Shown here one piece after another: positions 51,489 to 61,522 of a stretch of 64,000 nucleotides of DNA (positions are counted from its first letter, which is position 1; each line of letters starts with the position of its first letter). Position numbers and translations under genes: made by a program. The DNA comes from Methylocystis bryophila. GTDB lineage: Bacteria > Pseudomonadota > Alphaproteobacteria > Rhizobiales > Beijerinckiaceae. A model generated the notes under the pieces. It was not told the DNA's origin and ran no database searches. It saw only the letters and a list, made by a program, of their open reading frames with translations. Location of the stretch: positions 1,860,001 through 1,924,000 of the forward strand of contig NZ_AP027149.1 of the NCBI RefSeq assembly GCF_027925445.1, written 5' to 3'.

Positions 51489-52127
51489 CTATGCATCGAC
51501 CTGTTGATAGAGGATGTCGATGTCGCCGCCGGGCGGCAGCGTAATGAGCTGTTTCAGCACGCCGTCATCGAATCCGTAGACCCAGCCGTGCAAAGTGGGA
51601 CGCCCGTTGTCGCGCCAAGCGGTCTGCACGATGGAGTTGTGCGACAGATGGCGCACCTGTTCGATCACATTGAGCTCGACGAGACGATCCGCTTTCGCCT
51701 CGATCGAGGCGAGCGCATCGATCTCATGACGATGCAGGCGGTAGATATCCTTGACGTGAGTAAGCCATTTGTTGAGCATCGACAGATCCGCACGGGGGCG
51801 GTCCAGCGCGGCGCGCACGCCGCCGCAGTTGTAATGGCCGCAAACGATGATATGCCGCACCTTGAGCACCTGCACGGCGTATTGAATTACGCTCAAACTG
51901 TTGAAATCGGTGGCGATCACCTGATTGGCGATATTGCGATGCGCGAAGATCAGTCCGGGCTCGGCGTTGACAATGATGTCCGCCGGGACGCGGCTGTCGG
52001 AGCAGCCGATCCAAAGAAATTCGGGCTTCTGCTCCGCCGAGAGACGGACGAAAAATTCGGGTTCGCGCTCTTTTTTCTCTGCCGCCCAGGCTTTGTTTTC
52101 GAGCAGAAGCTTTTCATAGGACTGCAT
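51489..52127 (-). CDS. can: Beta-class carbonic anhydrase (Can-type)
   Basis: A 212-residue enzyme of the E. coli Can type. Zinc and catalytic residues: IleGlyCysSerAspSerArgValPro, HisArgAsnIleAlaAsn, and CysGlyHisTyrAsnCysGlyGlyVal; the C-terminus has LeuHisGlyTrpValTyrGlyPheAspAspGly. It is the third beta-carbonic anhydrase in the window and is the upstream partner of the SulP transporter in a two-gene operon. Together they suit bicarbonate supply or CO2/HCO3- balance. Confidence 0.94.
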   Translation of the reverse strand: MQSYEKLLLENKAWAAEKKEREPEFFVRLSAEQKPEFLWIGCSDSRVPADIIVNAEPGLIFAHRNIANQVIATDFNSLSVIQYAVQVLKVRHIIVCGHYNCGGVRAALDRPRADLSMLNKWLTHVKDIYRLHRHEIDALASIEAKADRLVELNVIEQVRHLSHNSIVQTAWRDNGRPTLHGWVYGFDDGVLKQLITLPPGGDIDILYQQVDA

Positions 52128-52526
52128 GCGTCAACCGATCTCGTGGAATGATAAATCCACGCCATGAGCTCAGCTAAGAGGTCCGCTCAACGGACATGGG
52201 TCGGATGGCCTCATGTTCGACGTAGGTCTGCGTCGACGGGGATTCTCCAAACCCAGTTCTGCTGGGACACGGAATCGCTCGGTCCATCCGAACTGATTTG
52301 TGAAGGCGTTCTCCCGACCACGACTCCACGCGAGGCGATCCATCGATCCTGCAAAACTAGACTAACCGACCTTACAATAGGCTGACACAGATGTGGCGGA
52401 GCGCGATGCGGGAGCGCGCTCCCGCGATCCTCACGGCGTCTTGCGATACGACCGGCCGGGTCGTCTGTCGATCTGGAGCGTGGGCTCTTCGAATAAGGCG
52501 GCTTATCGCCTCGCCAGTCTGGTCGC
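52128..52526. other. Gene-free spacer with an 18-base palindrome
   Basis: About 400 bases between the carbonic anhydrase promoter side and the MOSC gene stop. No frame shows a recognisable protein. GCGGGAGCGCGCTCCCGC at 52408-52425 is a perfect palindrome, and ATAAG-GCGG-CTTAT lies at 52493-52506, 20 bases after the MOSC stop, a weak terminator candidate. Confidence 0.5.
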
Positions 52527-53378
52527 TCAAGACTCCACCTCCAACAAATCGCCACGGCGGATCACGCCTGGCGAGAGCACTCTGGCGTAGACGCCGATGG
52601 AGGGGAGCGCCTTGCCGGCGAACGGCACGTGCACCTTGTTGTGAATGATCCCCTTATGAAGAATGCCGAGGTCTTTCGGAAGATCGCCCTGTGCAAGCGT
52701 GGGCATAACGCAGCGAGGGCAAGGATCGGTGATTTGCAGGCGAACAGTCGCTCCGATTCGAACGGTTTTTCCAACCCATTCGTTTTCGACGAAGCCTTCC
52801 TCGCCGTTGGTGTCGATCACGATATTTGGGCGAAAGCGCCTGACCTCGAAGCGGCCCTGCGGATAGAGCGCTCGCAATTGATCGATCGTGCCGGTCGTCA
52901 GGAGATGCAGCGCGGCGTAGTCGAAAAAGCTTCCCGTCGGCGCATCTCCCGCGACGCCCTCCTGGCTGACCTCGTTTTCTTGTCCCTCATGTTCGGGCCA
53001 ATATTGTTCGAGGCTCGGTGACTGAGGGGCGGTTCCCCGCATTCGGACGGCGCGCGACAGAGCCGCCGACAGTCTCGTATTAACATCCGCGTCGTCGCTG
53101 CGCAGCATAGATCCCGAGGGCAATGTTATCCAGATCGGCGGCAGATCGCTGGCGTCGGGGGGCGACGCGTAGGCGGCCCGATAGGAGAAGAAGTCTGGCC
53201 ATTTCTTAGGGTTTTTCGCGCTCACGACCTTGCCCGTTTCCTCGTCGATGAGGGCGAACGCCCTGTCACCGAGCACGCCTGAAGCGGTGATCGCGGCGGC
53301 GTTGAGCTCCTCGCCCATCATGGACTTGATCGGATATCTCCAGACGGTTGAGATGCTGACGGGGCTTGCGTGAGACAT
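52527..53378 (-). CDS. MOSC-domain protein
   Basis: A 283-residue protein with an N-terminal beta-barrel (ValTrpArgTyrProIleLysSerMetMetGly, LeuGlyAspArgAlaPheAlaLeuIleAspGlu) and a C-terminal MOSC domain containing AspProCysProArgCys, including the conserved molybdenum-ligand Cys. Relatives include mARC/YcbX enzymes that reduce N-hydroxylated compounds with the Mo cofactor, so a detoxifying reductase is the best guess. It is last in a same-strand series after the MarR and small thioredoxin genes, about 190 bases from the latter. Confidence 0.87.
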   Translation of the reverse strand: MSHASPVSISTVWRYPIKSMMGEELNAAAITASGVLGDRAFALIDEETGKVVSAKNPKKWPDFFSYRAAYASPPDASDLPPIWITLPSGSMLRSDDADVNTRLSAALSRAVRMRGTAPQSPSLEQYWPEHEGQENEVSQEGVAGDAPTGSFFDYAALHLLTTGTIDQLRALYPQGRFEVRRFRPNIVIDTNGEEGFVENEWVGKTVRIGATVRLQITDPCPRCVMPTLAQGDLPKDLGILHKGIIHNKVHVPFAGKALPSIGVYARVLSPGVIRRGDLLEVES

Positions 53379-53509
53379 GTCTCGACTCCTTCTTGATCTT
53401 GTCGTTCGTCGCGCGTGATGAAGGGTGGGCCGCCGGCGTTGTTTCGCTCGGCGAAGACGGTGAGCGCCTTTCGCTCATTTTGGCGTGACGCCAGCGGTTG
53501 AGCGGACCG

Positions 53510-53535
53510 GGGCGGGCCCGGGGAAAGGCCCGCCC
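53510..53535 (-). terminator. Strong GC hairpin after the small thioredoxin gene
   Basis: GGGCGGGCC (53510-53518), loop of 8, GGCCCGCCC (53527-53535): a perfect 9-base stem 30 bases beyond the thioredoxin-like gene stop on the minus strand. It lacks a T tract. It would separate that gene from MOSC or attenuate read-through. Confidence 0.5.
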
Positions 53536-53564
53536 GTCCCGCGCGAAGGCTTCCGGTTCGCGCG

Positions 53565-53801
53565 TTACTTCAGGGCGTCGAGAGCGGCCCCGAAATTGAT
53601 GTGATAGGCGTGGCCGTCGATGACGAAGGCCGGAACGGATTTGACCCCGGCGGCTTCAGCTTCCGAGATTCGATTCTTCGCTTGGCCAAGATGGACGATT
53701 TCCACTTGGTATTGTCTTGGATCGAGCTTTTCTGCGAACTGGCGCTCGGCGTCGACGCAGATTGGGCAGCCGGCATGATAGAAAACAGCTTTGCTCGTCA
53801 T
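53565..53801 (-). CDS. Small thioredoxin/glutaredoxin-fold protein with Cys-Pro-Ile-Cys
   Basis: A 78-residue cytoplasmic redox protein. The active-site motif HisAlaGlyCysProIleCys is at about residues 9-15, and a cis-proline segment SerValProAlaPheValIle follows near residue 58. The length is that of minimal glutaredoxins. It lies 103 bases after the MarR gene stop in the same direction, so it is a likely member of the MarR-controlled unit. Confidence 0.85.
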   Translation of the reverse strand: MTSKAVFYHAGCPICVDAERQFAEKLDPRQYQVEIVHLGQAKNRISEAEAAGVKSVPAFVIDGHAYHINFGAALDALK

Positions 53802-53904
53802 GACGTTGCGCTCCTCTTGGTTTCGTGGCTCCCTGACGAAGGTTCGTCAGTTGACCGTTCCGTCATCGACGCTTCTCCAAGCGCGTCGATCTCCGCGGCG
53901 ACGC

Positions 53905-54594
53905 TCATGGCGTCGCGCTTCCTGTTTCGCCGGATTTTGCTCCGTCCGCCGCCGCAAAGCTTCGCCACGCAGCGTCCTGATGCGTCGCGGGCGCCGCTTC
54001 GTGTTCCGCGCAATCAAGTCGCAGCGCCTCGACGCCAAAGGCCGCATCGACGTAATCGCAATGATGCGGGCTGCGGTGATCTTCGTGCGCATGCGGGCGA
54101 AAATATTTGCAGGTCACGCACAGGCGTTGCGGCGCGATCGCTCCGGCGACTTGCAAGGCCCGAATGGTCTTGATGATCAAGAGCAGCAGCTCGTTTTGCT
54201 CTGCAGGGGAGAGCATTTCGAGGGCGCGTTCGGTCGCCGTGATGGCGAGACCAATTCCCCGCACGACGTCGCGCCCGCCTTGCGTGATCCGGATGCTGAC
54301 GGCGCGCGGATCGTCAGGATCGGCTTCTTTTGTAGTCAGACCTTTTCGCACCAAGGCTGCGATGGAATCCGTCGCCGTGGGCTGCGTCACGCCAAGCTGG
54401 GCGGCGATAGCGCCGACGCGCACGCCCTTCTCTGCCCGGCCGGCAATGAAAGTGAGCGCGTGGACCTGAGTGGGATTGAGCCCGGCCGCTCCCGCGATCG
54501 TCCATTGATCGGCGCGCATGACAGCGCAAATCCGATCGAGGCCGTCGCGCAGGCGGCGCGTGAGCTGTTGAGCGGGCGGGGGAGGCGCGGTCAT
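53905..54594 (-). CDS. MarR-family regulator with Cys/His-rich C-terminal tail
   Basis: A 229-residue regulator. Residues ~10-150 form the usual MarR winged helix (ValGlyAlaIleAlaAlaGlnLeuGlyValThrGlnProThrAlaThr recognition region, then AspProAspAspProArgAlaValSer wing). After it come ~75 extra residues containing C159, C162, H168, H170, H173, H177, H178, C179, C195 and H198, which look like a metal or iron-sulfur site. MarR proteins normally end near 150. The gene's own promoter contains a dyad, implying autoregulation; the next genes downstream are a small thioredoxin and a MOSC protein, so sensing of metal, oxidants or electrophiles is plausible. Confidence 0.85.
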   Translation of the reverse strand: MTAPPPPAQQLTRRLRDGLDRICAVMRADQWTIAGAAGLNPTQVHALTFIAGRAEKGVRVGAIAAQLGVTQPTATDSIAALVRKGLTTKEADPDDPRAVSIRITQGGRDVVRGIGLAITATERALEMLSPAEQNELLLLIIKTIRALQVAGAIAPQRLCVTCKYFRPHAHEDHRSPHHCDYVDAAFGVEALRLDCAEHEAAPATHQDAAWRSFAAADGAKSGETGSATP

Positions 54595-54600
54595 GGCAAC

Positions 54601-54629
54601 AATGTAGGACTCCTATATATATGCGTCAA
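54601..54629 (-). promoter_or_regulatory. Promoter with overlapping MarR-type operator
   Basis: On the minus strand: TTGACG (-35, 54624-54629), 17 bases, TACATT (-10, 54601-54606). The palindrome TAGGA-G-TCCTA (54605-54615) overlaps the -10 and spacer, and the spacer is AT-repeat rich. It sits just upstream of the MarR gene start at 54594 (the leader would be very short), so a repressor bound there would block its own transcription. Confidence 0.6.
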
Positions 54630-54742
54630 GCAAAAACCGTCGTCAGCGCCGTCGAATTTCCTGGCACGCCGACCAGCTGCCGGTCGGGATGCTGAGTGCT
54701 TGTCCTGATCGGTAATCCAATTCGCACTTTTCGAAGACAGCT

Positions 54743-56239
54743 CTAATGCGTGGTCGGAATGACGAAGCTCGCGCCCTCCGTGCCGCCTGTGGGCCAGCGA
54801 GACGTGACAGTCTTCGTCTTGGTGTAGAAGCGCATCGAATCGGGCCCGTGCTGGCCGAGATCGCCGAAGAAGGATCGCTTCCAGCCGCCGAAGCTGTAGT
54901 GGGCGAGCGGCACGGGGATCGGGACGTTGACGCCGACCATTCCCACCCGAGCTCTCGAAACGAAATCCCGGGCGACGCCTCCGTCGCGCGTGAAGATCGC
55001 GACGCCGTTACCGTATTCGTGGTCGTTGACGAGCGCCAAAGCTTCGGCATAGTCGGCGGCGCGCAGGACCACGAGGACGGGGCCGAAAATCTCCTCTTGA
55101 TAGACGCGCATTCCGCGCGTGACTCGATCGAGGAGACAGCCGCCCAAATAGAATCCCTGCTCATATCCCTGCAGACCGAAGTTGCGTCCGTCGACGAGCA
55201 GGCTGGCGCCTTCCCGCTCGCCGAGCCCGATGTAAGAGCAGACGCGCTCGAGGTGCGCCTGCGTCACCAACGGACCGAAATCTGCCTCTGCATCCGTGGA
55301 CGGACCGATCTTGAGCGTTTTCACGCGTGGGACGAGGCGCTCGATCAGCGCTTCCGCTGCGGCGTTTCCAACCGGGACTGCGACGGAAATCGCCATGCAG
55401 CGCTCACCCGCCGCGCCATAGGCCGAGCCGACGAGCGCCTCGACCGCCTGGTCGAGATCGGCGTCCGGCATGACGATCATGTGATTTTTGGCGCCGCCGA
55501 AACACTGCATGCGCTTTCCGCTCGCCGCGCCGCGGGCGTAAACATATTGGGCGACCGCGGTCGAGCCGACGAAGCTGAACGCCCTGACCCCCGCGTGATC
55601 CAGCAGGGCGTCGACGGCTTCCTTGTCGCCATTCACGACATTGAGGACGCCGGCGGGGAGGCCGGCTTCCATCATCAGCTCGGCGAGCCGCAACGGCACG
55701 CTGGCGTCGCGCTCGGACGGCTTCAGCACGAAAGCATTGCCGCAGGCGATCGCCGGAGCGAACATCCACATTGGCAGCATCGCGGGGAAATTGAACGGGG
55801 TGGCGCCGGCCGCGACGCCGAGCGGCTGGCGCATGGAGTAGAGGTCGATTCCTCGGTCGCCGCCGTCGCTGTACTCGCCCTTGAGAAAATGCGGGACGCC
55901 GATCGCGAATTCGACAACTTCGAGACCGCGCTGAATGTCGCCTCGGGCGTCGCCGATCGTCTTGCCGTGCTCCCGCGAAAGCAAGCTCGCGAGCGAGTCA
56001 GCCTCTTGAGTCACCCGCTCGACGAATTTCGTCAGCACGCGCGCGCGACGCTGCGGGCTGAACGCGGCCCATGCCGGCTGCGCCGCCTCGGCGCTTGCGA
56101 TCGCCGCCGCAACCTCCGCCCGCGAGGCGAGCGGCGTGCGGGAGATCGTCGCGCCGCTCATCGGCTCGTAACCGTCGCAGAAGCGTTCTGACGTTCCGGC
56201 GACCCGCTGACCCCCAATGAAATGGAAAAGGTCCTGCAT
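54743..56239 (-). CDS. mmsA: CoA-acylating methylmalonate-semialdehyde dehydrogenase
   Basis: A 498-residue aldehyde dehydrogenase converting methylmalonate semialdehyde (valine pathway) to propionyl-CoA, or malonate semialdehyde to acetyl-CoA. The Rossmann part shows ThrProPheAsnPheProAlaMetLeuProMetTrpMet, the conserved Glu-to-Gly-Gly-Ala-Lys-Asn replacement region GlyGlyAlaLysAsnHisMet and the catalytic Cys in GlyGluArgCysMetAlaIleSer, all diagnostic of MmsA rather than other aldehyde dehydrogenases. Start ATG 56239. It follows maiA on the same strand by about 50 bases. Confidence 0.93.
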   Translation of the reverse strand: MQDLFHFIGGQRVAGTSERFCDGYEPMSGATISRTPLASRAEVAAAIASAEAAQPAWAAFSPQRRARVLTKFVERVTQEADSLASLLSREHGKTIGDARGDIQRGLEVVEFAIGVPHFLKGEYSDGGDRGIDLYSMRQPLGVAAGATPFNFPAMLPMWMFAPAIACGNAFVLKPSERDASVPLRLAELMMEAGLPAGVLNVVNGDKEAVDALLDHAGVRAFSFVGSTAVAQYVYARGAASGKRMQCFGGAKNHMIVMPDADLDQAVEALVGSAYGAAGERCMAISVAVPVGNAAAEALIERLVPRVKTLKIGPSTDAEADFGPLVTQAHLERVCSYIGLGEREGASLLVDGRNFGLQGYEQGFYLGGCLLDRVTRGMRVYQEEIFGPVLVVLRAADYAEALALVNDHEYGNGVAIFTRDGGVARDFVSRARVGMVGVNVPIPVPLAHYSFGGWKRSFFGDLGQHGPDSMRFYTKTKTVTSRWPTGGTEGASFVIPTTH

Positions 56240-56288
56240 GAAGATTCTCGCTTCCTTCGGGTTAGGCGGCACGGCCGCCGCCGCCGGC

Positions 56289-56924
56289 CTATTCGGCGTC
56301 GGCTTGTCGGGCCGGGTGTGCGCGCTTGAACGCCTCGAGCTCGAGACTGGCGGCTTCGACGGAGAGAAGGCGCGGCAGCTCGTCTAGCGGAACCGCGAAG
56401 CGGCGCGCGGCGAAAAGTTGCGGGATGAGGCACACGTCCGCGAGCGTGGGCTCGGCCGAGAAGCAAAACGGCTTTGGCGCGATCAGCTTCTCCACCGCTT
56501 GCAGACCCTCGAGAATCCAAAACCGTCGCCACGCTTCGATGGATTCCGGCGAGGCATTTAAGGAGGCGGCGAGATAGCCGCCGACCCTGAGATTGGTGAG
56601 CGGATGGATGTCGCAGGCGATCGCCAAGGCGACCGCCCGGGTCTTCGCCGCGAGCTCCGGATCTTGCGGGATCAACCGCGGCGTCGGGCGAAGGCTTTCC
56701 AAATATTCGATGATGGCGAGCGATTGGGTCAGCACGATCCCGTCGTCGAGCTCCAGCGCAGGCACGAGCGCTTGCGGATTCTTGGCCAGATAGTCAGGCT
56801 CGAGCTGTTCGCCGCCGGCGCGAAGAAGATGCACGGGCCGATGCTCGACTTCGAGTCCCTTGAGCTCGAGCGCGATCCGCACGCGATAGGCTGCCGAAGA
56901 GCGAAAATAATCGTAGAGGATCAT
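56289..56924 (-). CDS. maiA: Maleylacetoacetate isomerase (zeta-class GST)
   Basis: A 211-residue glutathione-dependent isomerase of the homogentisate pathway. The zeta-class signature TyrPheArgSerSerAlaAlaTyrArgValArgIleAla at the N-terminus, with the catalytic Ser-Ser, is intact; the GluTyrLeuGlu segment and the C-terminal all-helical domain are also typical. It makes fumarylacetoacetate for FahA, encoded about 2.5 kb away on the other strand. Divergent from hppD. Confidence 0.93.
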   Translation of the reverse strand: MILYDYFRSSAAYRVRIALELKGLEVEHRPVHLLRAGGEQLEPDYLAKNPQALVPALELDDGIVLTQSLAIIEYLESLRPTPRLIPQDPELAAKTRAVALAIACDIHPLTNLRVGGYLAASLNASPESIEAWRRFWILEGLQAVEKLIAPKPFCFSAEPTLADVCLIPQLFAARRFAVPLDELPRLLSVEAASLELEAFKRAHPARQADAE

Positions 56925-57037
56925 GGCTCCTTCCGCGTTGCGATCCCGGCGGCCTTCGCGCCTGTCGGACTCGAATCTTTCTCGGTCTGCTCTAGTTGCT
57001 TGTCATGACCTTCTGAGAATTAGAGGAGGCTCAAGCT

Positions 57038-58149
57038 ATGGGAAGCGTCGGACCGGCGCCCCACATTGAAGCCATCGGCGGGGACAATCCGCTGGAAACC
57101 GACGGCTTCGAATTCGTCGAATTCGCGCATCCGGAACCCGAGAAGCTCGGCGCGCTTCTGAGCCTGATGGGCTTCGCTCCTGTCTGCGTCCACCGCTCGA
57201 AGAATGTCACGCTCTACCGGCAAGGCGACATCAACTTCGTGCTCAACGCCGAGCCGGATAGTTTTGCCGCTCAGTTCGCCGAGGCTCATGGCCCTTCCGT
57301 CTGCGCCGTGGGCTTCCGCGTGCGGGACGCGGCGGCGGCCTATCGGTCTGCCCTGAAGCGAGGAGCGAAGGCCGGCGTCACGCAGGTCGGCCCCATGGAG
57401 CTTGAAATCCCCGCGATTGCGGGCGTTGGCGGGGCGCTGATCTATCTCGTCGATCGCTACGGCGACAAGGGCTCGATATGGGAGATAGATTTCCGCTGGA
57501 GTGGGGAACGCGATCCGCATCCGCCCGGCGTCGGCCTCACGGCGATCGATCACCTCACCAACAATGTGCATCGAGGTCATTTGGACAGCGTCGCGAGCTG
57601 GTACGAGAGGATCTTCAATTTCCATCAGATCCGGTATTTCGACATCACGGGCAAATTCACCGGACTGCACTCGCGCGCCATGACAAGTCCCTGCGGCAAG
57701 ATACGCATTCCCGTCAATGAGAGCGCTGACGAGAGCAGCCAGATCGAAGAGTTCTTGCGCGACTACCGTGGCGAAGGCGTGCAGCACGTCGCCTGCTCCT
57801 GCCACGATATTTTTGAAACCGTCGCCGGGCTTCGCGCGGCGGGCCTCAAATTCATTCCCGAGCCGCCTCAATCCTATTATGACAGCCTCGAGCGCCGGCT
57901 TCCAGGGCACGGCCAATCCGTGAAGCGTTTAAGAGAACTTGGGATCCTGATAGACGGAGAAGGCGCACACGCCGGCCAGCCGCCGCGCCTGCTGCTGCAG
58001 ATTTTCACGCAGGCGTTGCTTGGGCCTATTTTCTTCGAGTTCATCGAGCGTAAGGGCGACGATGGATTCGGCGAGGGGAATTTCCGCGCGTTGTTCGAGG
58101 CGATGGAAGAGGATCAGCTGCGTCGCGGAGTTCTGCAACAAGCGTCGGA

Positions 58150-58153
<4 letters not shown>
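57038..58153 (+). CDS. hppD: 4-Hydroxyphenylpyruvate dioxygenase
   Basis: A 371-residue Fe(II) enzyme turning 4-hydroxyphenylpyruvate into homogentisate. Iron ligands are visible as His in AlaIleAspHisLeuThrAsn, His in ValGlnHisValAlaCys, and Glu in PhePheGluPheIleGluArg. The order of the two vicinal-oxygen-chelate domains and the length are normal. AGAGGAGG lies just upstream of the ATG. hmgA starts four bases before its stop, so hppD, hmgA and fahA form one coupled operon. Confidence 0.95.
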
Positions 58154-59468
<1,315 letters not shown>

Positions 59469-59472
<4 letters not shown>

Positions 59473-60521
59473 AGCTTGCATCGTTGAAGGCGGGACGCGA
59501 CGGCCGGTTGATTGTGGTCTCGCGTGATCTCGAGCGCGCCGCCGACGCCTCAGGCGTCGCTAGGACACTGCAAGCCGCGCTCGACGACTGGACACACGCC
59601 GAGCCGAAGCTCGAGGCCCTCGCCACGGCGCTGGAGAACGGCCTCACGCCGAGCTTTCCTTTTTATCCACAGGCTTGCGCCGCGCCACTGCCGCGCGCCT
59701 ATCAATGGGCCGATGGCTCGAGCTATGTGAATCACGTCGAGCTCGTGCGCAAGGCGCGCGGTGCGCAAATGCCAGCCTCCTTCTGGACAGATCCGCTGCT
59801 CTATCAGGGCGGCTCGGACGAATTTCTCGGTCCGCGCGACCCGATTCCGTTGCGGGACGAGACCCAGGGGCTCGACCTCGAGGCGGAGGTCGCCATCGTG
59901 ACGGACGACGTTCCCATGGGCGTCGACGCCTTGAGCGCCCGCGAGCACATCAAGCTTCTCATGCTCGTGAACGACGTGAGCCTGCGGGAGCTAATCCCGG
60001 CTGAAGTCTCGAAGGGCTTCGGCTTTTTTCAATCGAAGCCCGCCTCAGCCTTTTCGCCGGTGGCGGTCACGCCCAACGAGCTCGGCGACGCCTGGCGAGA
60101 GGCCAAGCTTTGCTTGCCGCTCCTCTCCTATGTCAATGGCGCGCCGCTCGGCTGTCCCGATGCGGGGCGCGACATGGTCTTCGATTTCGGTCAGCTGGTC
60201 GCGCATGCGGCGTTTACCCGCGCGCTTGGCGCGGGCACGATCATCGGCTCGGGAACGGTCTCGAATCGGGGTCCGGACGGAGGCCCTGGACGGCCAATTC
60301 GGCAAGGCGGCGTCGGCTATTCCTGTCTGGCGGAACAGCGCGTGGTCGAGACGCTGCTCGAAGGCGCGCCGCGCACGCGATTTCTCGCGGCGGGCGACAT
60401 CGTGCGCATCGAGATGCTGGATGCAGGCGGGCGCTCGATATTCGGCGCCATCGAGCAGCGCGTCACGCCGCGCGCGGCGGTGAGCCCTTTGCGCGGAAAT
60501 AAGCAAAGTCTCCCTGCGTGA
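59469..60521 (+). CDS. fahA: Fumarylacetoacetate hydrolase family enzyme
   Basis: A protein of 350 residues hydrolysing fumarylacetoacetate to fumarate and acetoacetate. The FAH barrel features GluAlaGluValAlaIleValThrAspAsp (metal-binding acidic residues), LeuValAsnAspValSerLeuArg, and GlySerGlyThrValSerAsnArg near the C-terminus are present. Start GTG at 59469 with AGGAGG eight bases upstream, overlapping the hmgA stop. Its last 59 bases overlap the convergent phhA gene, so both C-termini are encoded by the same DNA. Confidence 0.93.
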
Positions 60522-61353
60522 TGACGCCGTCCTGCGGCTTCAGTTCATGCGCCTCGATGTCGGGCGTGGCGCGCAGGCGCTGATAAAGCGGCCCGAAGTC
60601 CTGATCGCAGTCGCGCAGCAGCCGCTCAAAGCTGTCAATCACGAAATAGGTCTGCTGAAAGTCGCTGATGATGTATTTCGTGCGCATGACGCGCTCGAGG
60701 TCGAACGCCACTCGATTAGGTGACGAATCTTCCAGACAGAACAGCGTTTCAGCCGGCGAGGACAGAATCCCGGCGCCGAATATCCGCAACCCAGCGGGCG
60801 TTCGCAAAAGCCCGAACTCCACCGTGTACCAGTAGAGCCGCGCGAGATTGTGCAATTGTCCGAGTCCGAGCGCGCGGCGTCCGCCTTCGCCATAGGCTTG
60901 CAGGAAGCGCGCGTAGACCGGGTCGGCGAGCAGCGGGACATGACCGAAGACGTCGTGAAAGACGTCGGGCTCCTGGAGATAATCGAAGTCGGTCTCGGGA
61001 CGGATGAAGGCGCCGGCGGGAAAGCGCCGGTTGGCGAGATGCTCGAAGAATGCGTCGTCGGGAATGAGCCCTGCGACGGCGACGACGCTCCAGCCGGTCA
61101 AGGCCGACAGGCGTCGGCTCAGATCCGCGAAATCAGGGACGCCGCCTCGCGACAGCTCCAGCTTGGCCTGCGCTTCGAGGAAGGCTTCGCAGGCGCGGCC
61201 GGGCAGCAATTTCGCCTGCCGGGCGAACAGGCGGTCCCATCGGTCGTGCTCCTCAGCCGAATAGCTGGTCCAGTCCTGATCGATGGTCCAATCCGCGTTG
61301 CGGCGGGCCGTGGCGTAACGATTCCTGATCGGAGCGGACGAGAGCTTCCCCAT
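60463..61353 (-). CDS. phhA: Phenylalanine 4-monooxygenase
   Basis: A protein of 296 residues, a pterin-dependent non-haem iron enzyme converting phenylalanine to tyrosine. The iron ligands are in ProAspValPheHisAspValPheGlyHisValPro (two His) and TyrThrValGluPheGly (Glu). Length fits the bacterial single-domain form. Start ATG 61353 has GAGGAGG upstream; a longer frame to 61380 is less likely. It feeds tyrosine into the hppD-hmgA-fahA pathway encoded next to it. The required tyrosine transaminase is not in the window. Confidence 0.94.
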   Translation of the reverse strand: MGKLSSAPIRNRYATARRNADWTIDQDWTSYSAEEHDRWDRLFARQAKLLPGRACEAFLEAQAKLELSRGGVPDFADLSRRLSALTGWSVVAVAGLIPDDAFFEHLANRRFPAGAFIRPETDFDYLQEPDVFHDVFGHVPLLADPVYARFLQAYGEGGRRALGLGQLHNLARLYWYTVEFGLLRTPAGLRIFGAGILSSPAETLFCLEDSSPNRVAFDLERVMRTKYIISDFQQTYFVIDSFERLLRDCDQDFGPLYQRLRATPDIEAHELKPQDGVITQGDFAYFRAKGSPPRAA

Positions 61354-61522
61354 GCGCCCCTCCTCGGGGCGTTGAACCATCTTGGTAATTCATATGGAGC
61401 GCCGCCGCTCGCTTTTCAGCTGGCCGAGCTTCGCTTTTCGTCGTGTTTCGCCGCGAGCCCTTGTCGCTGTGCGCGCTCGCCCCAGCTTCAGTAGCCAGGG
61501 GGCGGTCGGAGCGGACGCATCG

